Notes under the pieces: model-generated
Told to the model about the DNA's origin: nothing
Databases searched by the model: none
The model's input: the letters and a program-made list of their open reading frames with translations, nothing else
Translations under genes and position numbers: made by a program
NCBI GenBank assembly: GCA_963773585.1
Contig: CAVZBR010000004.1
Coordinates: forward strand, 992,001-1,056,000
Origin: CAVXJN01 sp963773585
GTDB lineage: Bacteria > Pseudomonadota > Gammaproteobacteria > JASBUN01
DNA: 64,000 bases
Direction of reading: 5' to 3'
Part shown: piece by piece, positions 54,290 through 61,653 of the stretch
Layout of the letters: each line of letters starts with the position of its first letter
How positions within the stretch are numbered: the stretch's first letter is position 1

Positions 54290-55111
54290 TTAATCGTTGG
54301 GCATCTTCGTTTGCGACGCAGGGGTGTCCTGTTCGGATGACGAACCACCTTCGTTCTGCATCTTCATCTGCGACGCTGGGGTGTTCCGGTCGGATGACAA
54401 AGCCCCTTCCAGCGCGCTGAACTCGGACTCCAGCGCATTGGCGGATTTGGGCGCCTTGACGTTGCCGCTGATGATGTCGCGAGCGTTGGCGGACTTCTGG
54501 TAGTAAGCCTTGTTGGCGCCATCGTCCCAGAAAATGTCGGTGGCGCTTACCGCCAGATCGCCATACAGTCCCTTGGTGTCAGACCATGCGATCACGTCCG
54601 CGCCTTTGCCGGCGGATGCCTGTCCGCGCTTCGACCAGTTGACGATGGTCAAGCCGGCGTCCGCATTGAGCGAAAAATTGTTCTCACTGCGGAAGCCGTC
54701 CAGTGCCTTATCGCTCATGATCATAAATGCGATCGAGCCACCGGATACCCCAGCTTCCAAGCCGAGGCTGACAGTGCCGATGTTGTAGAATGCCGGTGCG
54801 GACCAAGAGCCGTTGTTGTGGGCGATCAGTACGCCCTGGCCGCCGGCGCCGCCAATGCCAAGCCCGGCGCGACCATAGTCCGGCACGATATAAACCGCTT
54901 TCGCCTGCTTCAACGTATCGCGCGTTTCCGGATTCGCTTTCAGCTTCTGCACCACATCGGCAGCTTCGCGCACGACTTCGTTGGCGTTGGACGACTCCTC
55001 GGTAGCAGCGATATTGCCGTTGTCGGACGCCGGTTGTGCTGCCAATACAGGTCCACCCAACGCGGCGCAAAGAAAGCTTGCGCCGATCACGGTAATTGAA
55101 CGCTTGTACAT
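54290..55111 (-). CDS. Exported SYLF (YSC84-type) lipid-binding domain protein, 273 aa
   Basis: ATG at 55111 has GGAGGG directly upstream; a longer frame to 55588 is rejected. Signal peptide residues 1-23 (SITVIGASFLCAALGGPVLA). The SYLF domain runs from about residue 60 to 220: AKAVYIVPDYGRAGLGIGGAGGQGVLI, SAPAFYNIGTVSLGLEAG, and DAGLTIVNWSKRG. Such domains bind membrane lipids. The C-terminal tail has a near-duplicated piece, NTPASQMKMQNE and DTPASQTKMPND. Outer-membrane or periplasmic location is likely. Confidence 0.9.
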   Translation of the reverse strand: MYKRSITVIGASFLCAALGGPVLAAQPASDNGNIAATEESSNANEVVREAADVVQKLKANPETRDTLKQAKAVYIVPDYGRAGLGIGGAGGQGVLIAHNNGSWSAPAFYNIGTVSLGLEAGVSGGSIAFMIMSDKALDGFRSENNFSLNADAGLTIVNWSKRGQASAGKGADVIAWSDTKGLYGDLAVSATDIFWDDGANKAYYQKSANARDIISGNVKAPKSANALESEFSALEGALSSDRNTPASQMKMQNEGGSSSEQDTPASQTKMPND

Positions 55112-55436
55112 AATAATCCCTCCATAGATCGACTTTCGGTTTGTCGTGGGTTCAACACTAGAACACACAGGAACTGTTTCCAGAATCCACAACGCGTTGA
55201 ATGAATTGGACGATGGTGTCGGTTGGTACGCGATCATGCCACCCGCAATCGATACTGCGTCTGGGAATATAATGCGCGAGGAAACAGGCCGGCTGACCGT
55301 GAGTTCGCTGCGGAGCCCGACGCGAATCATGTCAATGCGCTGGGGTGGGAAATAGCGAGTGCATGAAGTGAATCGTAGCCGAGCCGCCAAGGAATCCCTG
55401 CGCTGGTGGACTTTACTCGGCAACGCCGCTTGCAGG
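55112..55436. other. Intergenic, no gene seen
   Basis: 325 bp between the SYLF gene start and the zinc-finger gene stop, both on the minus strand. It should hold the SYLF promoter. No hairpin or gene stood out. Confidence 0.4.
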
Positions 55437-55703
55437 TCAGCGAAGCTGGCTGTCCTTGCTGCCGCGACGGTTATACGTGCTGAACCCGGCCGGCTGCTCG
55501 TCACGCGCGCTTTGGCAATCGACGCACAGCCTGACTCCTTTGAGCGCTTGGCGCCGCGCCAAAGGGATCTCTTCACCGCAACGTTCACAATGGGTCAGGC
55601 TTTCACCGTGTGGCAGCCGAGCGCGGACATGCTGTACGGCATCTGCGACCGTGTCGTCTATCTGCTCCTGCACTGCGCCATCCTTCGCCCATCCGCTTGC
55701 CAT
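55437..55703 (-). CDS. DksA/TraR-type zinc-finger protein, 88 aa
   Basis: Small protein with CERCGEEIPLARRQALKGVRLC and a second Cys pair (CVDCQ), giving a C4 zinc-finger of the DksA/TraR family (YbiI-like). The N-terminal coiled-coil region of full DksA is missing except for a short helix (VQEQIDDTVADAVQHV). ATG at 55703 has GAGGG upstream. It may bind RNA polymerase as small TraR does, or act as a DNA/zinc binder. Confidence 0.85.
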   Translation of the reverse strand: MASGWAKDGAVQEQIDDTVADAVQHVRARLPHGESLTHCERCGEEIPLARRQALKGVRLCVDCQSARDEQPAGFSTYNRRGSKDSQLR

Positions 55704-55950
55704 GTCGCGCCCTCGTCGCTGGTCAACGCCGCCCGTACGTCGTTTGGACGCACCACGTCCTACAGATTATGGGGTCGGCTGCTCGAAAGTAAACCGCGCC
55801 GCTGCAATCCCCTTAAAAGATGCAGGAACGTTGGAATGACCGCGATATCCGCAGGTAAGTCGACGATGAGCGTGCGTTGGATTCTCGCTGCAGGCTTCGC
55901 TTTCGCTGGGTGAGGGAGCGGCTGTTTGTGCGGCCAGCGTGGAGTCTTGA

Positions 55951-56883
55951 TCAGAGTTCGCCGAAGCCCATCTCCCGCAGCGCCCGGGTCAAGGGCGTGG
56001 ACGGCGGCGCTCCACCCAGAGCTTGGCGCAGGCTGCGATCATCCAGGTGCACTTCCCGGTTCCACAGATAGCGCAATTCCCGGAGTCCGCGAAACAAGTG
56101 AGAAAACGGTGCCATCGGCCGCAGTAGCCACCATGGGAAAGCCCGCAGTTTGACGTGTCGGCCACTTGCAGTGCGCAACGCATTGGCGAGGTCAATGGCG
56201 CTCAGTCGATAGCCGCGAAAATGAAACACGTTCCAAGCCGGCAGCTGCTCCCGCAGATCCACGAGTTGCGCGGCGACGGCGGCGACGTCCGGCAAATACG
56301 CCCAAGTATGAAGGAGGTTCCTCGGGCCGGGTGTGCTGAGGGTAAAGCCGTATCGACGCCGCTTTATCAGAGCGCCCAGCCAAGCGTTCGGAGCGCGGGG
56401 GCCCATGAAATCACCCATCCGCAGTAGAATCACTTGTGCTCCGCGGGATGCGGCTTGTTGCAATCGCTGCTCCATTGACAGGCGAATTTCACCAAGGGGC
56501 ATAGGCGGACGCAGCGGCGATCGCTCGTCAAAACATGGGCCGTCGGCCGGATCGAAAACGTACACATTTCCCGGGAAGAGCAAGGTCATGGCCTGTTCCT
56601 CCGCGACAGTCGCCGCCACACCGAGCATAGGCAGCGCGGTACCCTTCCATTTATATGCTGCCGGATTGACGCCGTACACCAGCAGCTCCGCTCCATGAGC
56701 GGCGCTGCGCACTGCTTCCTGGTCGGCGGCATCGCCGATGACGACCTGCGCATCGTCAAACCCGGCCGGCAGCCGCGCCGGATTTCGCATCAGCGTTCGT
56801 ATGCGCCAACCGCGCTCGGCCAGGGTCTCGGCGACGCTGGCGCCGAAGCCGCCGCTAATGCCCATCACCAAAGCGGTTTTCAT
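55951..56883 (-). CDS. SDR-like NAD(P)-dependent epimerase/reductase, 310 aa
   Basis: Extended short-chain dehydrogenase fold. Glycine motif MGISGGFGASVAETLAERG at the N-terminus, residues RTLMRNPARLP at the position for NADP selection, then DAQVVIGDAADQEAV. The catalytic YxxxK is not obvious, so it may be an NmrA-like or atypical SDR. The C-terminal half has LLHTWAYLPDVAAVAAQL, also common in such proteins. ATG has GGAGAC upstream. Substrate unknown. Confidence 0.85.
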   Translation of the reverse strand: MKTALVMGISGGFGASVAETLAERGWRIRTLMRNPARLPAGFDDAQVVIGDAADQEAVRSAAHGAELLVYGVNPAAYKWKGTALPMLGVAATVAEEQAMTLLFPGNVYVFDPADGPCFDERSPLRPPMPLGEIRLSMEQRLQQAASRGAQVILLRMGDFMGPRAPNAWLGALIKRRRYGFTLSTPGPRNLLHTWAYLPDVAAVAAQLVDLREQLPAWNVFHFRGYRLSAIDLANALRTASGRHVKLRAFPWWLLRPMAPFSHLFRGLRELRYLWNREVHLDDRSLRQALGGAPPSTPLTRALREMGFGEL

Positions 56884-57239
56884 GCGCGTCTCCTGCGACT
56901 CCCGAACAATGTAGCACCGCGTAAGGATGGAGTGCGGCGGCGCGCGAGCTCACGTCTGCGCGAAGACGCTCAGCTTTAGCCACCCGGGAAATGCTTTCGA
57001 GCCGGGCCGCTCCGGGCGGTTGGCTACGCACGAAATCATGGCCGGTCCAACGCAACGATTCATTTTTCCGGTGCCGTGGACCACGACTGCGGCGCTGCGT
57101 TTTCTGTGCACATCCGCTGCAGTGCAGCGCCTGATTGGCTCCAGCGGCTTTGAAGCCGCAGAGTCTCGCGATTCCACGCGGGCCGCTCACGATTGGTTCT
57201 TGGCGCACTACTGCTCGATCCCCGAATGTCCTCCGCCGT
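56884..57239. other. Region upstream of SDR gene, no gene seen
   Basis: Presumably holds the promoter of the SDR gene. Several open frames run across it but look like shadow or repeat translation. Confidence 0.4.
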
Positions 57240-57930
57240 TGGGCCTGCATCACCCAACGTTTGGGGTCCGCGTGGCGCGAATCCCCGCCGTGCAAGATGG
57301 GTCCGCGCTGCGCGCTTGACCCATCCTACGGTTTCGTTCCCGCCGCTCGCAAGATGCACGGCGCTCGACCGCTCTTTTACCGAAGCAACGTAGGTTGGGT
57401 CAAGGCCCGCGGCCGGACCCAACGTTTCGGCTCCGCATGGCACCAGCACCCACCCGCCACGATGGGTCCGCGCTGCGCGCTTGACCCATCCCACGGTTCT
57501 CGTTCCTGCCGGTCGCGCCTTGCACGGCGCTCGACCGGTGCCTTCCCGAAGCAACGTAGGTTGGGTCAAGGCCGGAGGCCGTACCCAACGCTTCGGCTCC
57601 GCGTGGCACCACCGCCAACCCTGCACGATGGGTCCGCGCTGCGCGCTTGACCCATCCTACGGTTTTCGTTCCCGCCGATCCCACCGTGAACGACGCTCGA
57701 CCGCTCCTCTACCGAAGCGTAGGTTGGGTCAAGGCCAAAGGCCGGACCCAACATTTCGGCTCCGCATGGCACCAACGCCCACCCTGCACGATGGGTCCGC
57801 GCTGCGCGCTTGACCCATCGTACGGTTTCGTTCCCGCCGGTTGCGCTCCAGGCGGCGACGTAGGTTGGGTCAAGGCCGGAGGCCGGATCCAACGTTTCGG
57901 GTCCGCATGGCACGAACCCCCGCATGCTGA
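57240..57930 (+). repeat. Tandem array of a ~165-bp unit from a palindromic repeat family
   Basis: Four units start with GATGGGTCCGCG (57296, 57461, 57627, 57790), spaced 165, 166 and 163 bp. Each contains a CTGCGCGCTTGACCCATC arm, then a second arm CGTAGGTTGGGTCAAGG (57389, 57555, 57718, 57859) and a trailing GGACCCAACGTTTCGG. The inverted pairs TGGGTC/GACCCA and GGTTGGGTC/GACCCAAC allow hairpins. The second arm lies about 90 bp after the first. Translated in one frame it gives WVKRAARTH or QARSADP, so the open frames here are not genes. Confidence 0.9.
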
Positions 57931-57953
57931 ACGTAGCTGGGCCCTGGCGTTAC

Positions 57954-58904
57954 TCAGTCCCCATAGATGATGGTGCGGTTGCGTCCGCCGCCCTTGGCTT
58001 GATATAGCGCTTGGTCGGCGCAGCTAAGCCAGTCCTTATGCTCTGTCATCGCAGACGTGAATTCGGCGATACCGAGACTGATCGTGAATTCAATGCGCTG
58101 TTGACCATGGCGGACCGGCGTCTTTTCTATGCGTGCGCGCATGCGTTCCGCCATCACGTGACCTTCCTTGGCCGAAGTCACGGGCAGAATGACGCCGAAT
58201 TCCTCACCGCCATAGCGACCAGGAATATCGGTGCCGCGCACGCTGTCTCTCAATACCTCGGCCACTGCGCGAATGACCTCGTCACCGGCTTGGTGGCCGT
58301 AGGTGTCGTTGACCTTCTTGAAATGATCGATATCGAACATCACCAGGCTCGACGCTTCCTTGGTCCGCTGGCAGCGGAGGAATTCGCTATGCAGGCATTC
58401 TTCCCAATGCCCGCGGTTGTTCAGACCGGTCAGTCGGTCGGTGCGGCTCAATTGTGCAAGCGCGTCGTTGGCCTTTTCCAACTGCAACTTACTTGCCGCG
58501 GTATCGGTAACGTCATAAATGATCACGCCTACGTGTCGCACTGGACCGTCTGCAGAAGCAAGCGGAATCAGGGTCGAGTTCTGGTACATGAATTCGGCCA
58601 TGCCGGTGATCGGACGGTAATTCTTGAATCGCAGCAAGAACGGTCGTTGCTCCCAGGTGATGAACGAGCGGGTCTTGAGTTGCAGCACAGAATCGAGTTT
58701 GCGCTGGAACCACCGCTGAGGAACCTCGGGGAACAGTTGGAAGAAATTCTTGCCGATCGCGTGCACCGGCGACAAGCCGCTGTGGTTGACCATAAAGCCG
58801 TTCCAAAGGTGAATGCCGTAGTCATGGTCGAGCACCATAAGGCCTGCATCGACGGTCTGCACCATCTCCATCAGCCAATGCAGTTCCTTGATCTCGGCAC
58901 TCAT
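57954..58904 (-). CDS. PAS-GGDEF diguanylate cyclase, 316 aa
   Basis: PAS-like domain about residues 10-145 (MVLDHDYGIHLWNGFMVNHSG, IIYDVTDTAAS), then GGDEF residues about 155-316 with RYGGEEF (active GGEEF form) and KVNDTYGHQAGDEV. No membrane segment. The ATG is at 58904, overlapping the stop of the REC-CheC gene (ATGA); the open frame to 58982 is rejected. It probably makes c-di-GMP under control of the regulator next door. Confidence 0.9.
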   Translation of the reverse strand: MSAEIKELHWLMEMVQTVDAGLMVLDHDYGIHLWNGFMVNHSGLSPVHAIGKNFFQLFPEVPQRWFQRKLDSVLQLKTRSFITWEQRPFLLRFKNYRPITGMAEFMYQNSTLIPLASADGPVRHVGVIIYDVTDTAASKLQLEKANDALAQLSRTDRLTGLNNRGHWEECLHSEFLRCQRTKEASSLVMFDIDHFKKVNDTYGHQAGDEVIRAVAEVLRDSVRGTDIPGRYGGEEFGVILPVTSAKEGHVMAERMRARIEKTPVRHGQQRIEFTISLGIAEFTSAMTEHKDWLSCADQALYQAKGGGRNRTIIYGD

Positions 58905-59896
58905 GTCGACGAGTCCATATAGCCCGCGCGTTCGTTCAACGGCTGCAGCGAGTCCTCGGTAAACAGCAGCATGAGTTCGCAATTGATGTCGCGATCTTCG
59001 ATTTGATAGCCGAACTCGATGGCCAGCAGCTGGTTCCAGCGCGAGGCATTGTGCTGCAGCAGTTCATCGATTGCGACCTGGCGCCCCAGTACAACGGGAT
59101 GCCCCTGGCTGAAGTCGATGTCGAGTTGCTCGGCGATGCCGTTCAAGCAGGCGCCTGTGAGCACACTGGCTACGTCCATGATCAGTTCCCGCTCCGCCGT
59201 CTCGTCGATCTCTCCTTCGTAATGCATCAGGTCGCCGAGGTCCGATAGACTGGAATTGTTGAATGTCAGTAATGCTTCGCCGGCGATGCCGGCCCCGATG
59301 AAGCCTTGGCAGACTGCGGAAATCGAGCCTGTGTTAGCGACGTGTTGGAAGGTCATGCGCAAGTCGTTGCCTTCGATGATGCCCACTTTCGGCACCGGGA
59401 GCGTGACGAACACGCCCAGCAGACGCGCCAGCCGATCACCCGCGCGGCCCATGGCAACATTGGCGATCTCGCGATAGATATCCAGGGTATCGACCTGAAC
59501 GTCGATATTTTCGCGAGCTCGATCGGAATGGGTCCGGATTCCATACCGGTCGAGCAGTTCGAGTAGGGTGTTCTGTTCGACCGGCTTTTTGATGAATCCC
59601 AAGGCGCCGAGTTTCATCACGCGTTCGTGGGCTTCGGGTTGAATGTCGCCGGAAACGACGATCACCAGTGTGGAGAGGTCGCGCGCGCGAATGACTTCCA
59701 ATACCCCATAGCCGTCCATCACCGGCATGTTCAAATCCAGGAACAGAACGTCGGCCTTGCCCTCGGCGATAGCGACCAGAGCTTCGCGACCGTGTTCCGC
59801 AAACGAGATTTCGATGTCCCAGTCCGACGGCAACGCGCGCGCGATCTGTTTGCGCGCGAAGCTGGAGTCATCGCAGATCAGCACCGATGTGCCCAA
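58901..59896 (-). CDS. Response regulator with CheC-like phosphatase domain, 331 aa
   Basis: REC domain residues 1-125: phosphoacceptor Asp54 in LFLDLNMPVMDG, acidic pocket CDDSSFARK, and Lys in FIKKPVEQ near residue 103. A linker then leads to a CheC/CheX-type domain (residues about 150-331): EIANVAMGRAGDRLARLL and later IMDVASVLTGACLNGIAEQ (E-x2-N type helices). The latter removes phosphate from CheY-like proteins. A TTG start is used, with AGGAGG four or five bases upstream. It overlaps the PAS-GGDEF gene, so c-di-GMP output is likely tied to chemosensory phosphorylation. Confidence 0.87.
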   Translation of the reverse strand: MGTSVLICDDSSFARKQIARALPSDWDIEISFAEHGREALVAIAEGKADVLFLDLNMPVMDGYGVLEVIRARDLSTLVIVVSGDIQPEAHERVMKLGALGFIKKPVEQNTLLELLDRYGIRTHSDRARENIDVQVDTLDIYREIANVAMGRAGDRLARLLGVFVTLPVPKVGIIEGNDLRMTFQHVANTGSISAVCQGFIGAGIAGEALLTFNNSSLSDLGDLMHYEGEIDETAERELIMDVASVLTGACLNGIAEQLDIDFSQGHPVVLGRQVAIDELLQHNASRWNQLLAIEFGYQIEDRDINCELMLLFTEDSLQPLNERAGYMDSST

Positions 59897-60197
59897 GCGG
59901 CCTCCTGTTTGTGTTGTTTTGACCGTGTCTCGCGTTCAGGGTCCCGGCCGGCCCGGCGCGGGACCGGCGACTCGGCTGCAGGCTGTGTCACGCATCCCGG
60001 ACACACACGGGATGCGATCCGTCCTTTTTCGGCTATGCGTTCGATGATCGCATAGGACGGGCGGCGCTGGTAGCCCCGCCCGGGCGCAAAAGCGGCGCAG
60101 CCCACGGTGCGCGCTGCCTAAGCCCCAATCGGAGTTCTGCATCTTTGCGCCTTCATGAATAGAATATTCGAACTGATTGCGGGGGTAACGAACGACA
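59897..60197. other. Intergenic, no gene seen
   Basis: Separates the divergent REC-CheC gene and the decayed cyclase. Holds the ribosome site AGGAGG of the former. No RNA gene recognised. Confidence 0.4.
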
Positions 60198-61552
60198 TTG
60201 AAAACGCTGGTCACATGGTATGCACGAGTTCTGATCGGCGTTTTGTGCCTTGGCGCCGGTGTTTGTGATTGTTTATCTTCGTCGGTTTATCGCCTCGAAT
60301 CTGCTGTTCGAGCATCATACTTTTCACATCGTCGCCATCGCCGTCGCCATCCTTACCAGCGCCTTCGTCACCTGGGTCGCCAGGCGCTGCTACGTTTTTT
60401 CCGCAGAGTCGTTTTTTGCGGTGGCTCACAGTGGGCTTGTTGGCATTCACCGCGATCTATGCATTGCATGGCGCGATGACCATCTATGCAGACCGGCACG
60501 TCTGGTTGTTCATACTATATGGTGCGGCATCGCGGCTCGCGATGGCGCCATGCTTGTTGACGGGAATGCTGGTGCACTGAAACTCGCCCGACGGACCGCA
60601 AAAACGTATCAGCCGCCGTTATTGGGGAGCATGGACCATGTTCCTGGGTCTGGATATTTTGATCGGGGTCATCGCCTTGTCTCCGGTTGGCGGCGCGGTG
60701 GCGCTGCGTATGTCGCTGGAGTTGGCAGCCATGTTTCCGATGTTGGCAAGCCTGGCGGTGCTGATCTCGCGCCGGGTTCGTTCGCCACTGATGATCGCGC
60801 ACGGTCTGGCGCTCGCGTGGTTGGCGGTATCCTCCCTCGCTTTCGTGGTATCGGCGCGATGGTCCCACGTCTGGTGGCTCACGCACCTGATATTCACATC
60901 GGGGTTTCTGGTACTGAGCTACGCCGTCGCCCAGGCTTATCTCAGCAGCCGTTCCTTTACGGTCGTGTATAGCCATGCCGATCTGATCGATCAGATCAAC
61001 GCGGAAAAGGCACGCGCCGAACGCGCCTTGGCTCAGCTGCAGGAGGTCAATGAAGAACTGAGCCAGGAGGTGACGACGGACGTTTTGACCGGAGCCACCA
61101 ATCGGCGCGGGTTCATGGTGAGGGCGGAGCACGAGTGGAAACGAATGGGGCGTACTTATTCGGCGTTGTCGGTGCTCGTGGTTGATCTGGACCATTTCAA
61201 GCAAATCAATGATCGTTACGGCCACGCGGTCGGTGACCACGTGCTCAAAGCGTTCGCAAAACGAGCCGAATCCGCATTGCGCCCGCCCGATCTATTGGCC
61301 CGGGTCGGGGGTGGGGAGTTTGCGGTGCTCCTACCCGGCACCGGGATCGAAGACGCCCGTTTTGTCGCCGAGAGAGTGCGGCAAGCGATTCAGCGTCGGC
61401 CGGTCTCGTATCGCAAGTGCGATGTGCAACTCACGGTCAGCATCGGCGCCGCAGAGGCGGGACGCGACGTCGAGAATTTGCACGACTGCCTGAAAATAGT
61501 CGATCAGCGCATGTATCGCGCCAAGCAAGAGGGTCGCAATCGGGTGGAATGA
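60198..61552 (+). pseudogene. Decayed membrane GGDEF diguanylate cyclase (MASE-like sensor)
   Basis: Coding signal passes through three frames. The first frame reads LVTWYARVLIGVLCLGAG from TTG at 60198. A shift near 60250 leads to VFVIVYLRRFIASN and FEHHTFHIVAIAVAIL. A second shift at the six-T run near 60405-60412 leads to RWLTVGLLAFTAIYALHG. In this last frame a TGA at 60578-60580 (CAC TGA AAC) stops translation, and the frame continues as RRYWGAWTMFLGLDILIG to the C-terminal GGDEF. The cyclase motif is RVGGGEF, with the catalytic Asp/Glu replaced by Gly, so it is likely inactive even if read through. A C-terminal open part (60638-61552) remains. Confidence 0.75.
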
Positions 61553-61653
61553 CCTATCGCCAGGTGTGGCGGTTGCACGGTGGCCGCTAGCGCGGATACA
61601 TCGTCCCCGCCGGCAGGCGCGGCCGCGGTGCGTGCAGTTCGCGCGGGCGGACC

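Noticed and set aside
57400..57925. Several overlapping ORFs with WVKRAARTH-type peptides
   Set aside because: They are translations of the tandem repeat array and have no start signals.
57240..57930. Possible CRISPR or satellite DNA
   Set aside because: Unit length of about 165 bp and near-identical whole units argue against CRISPR spacers.
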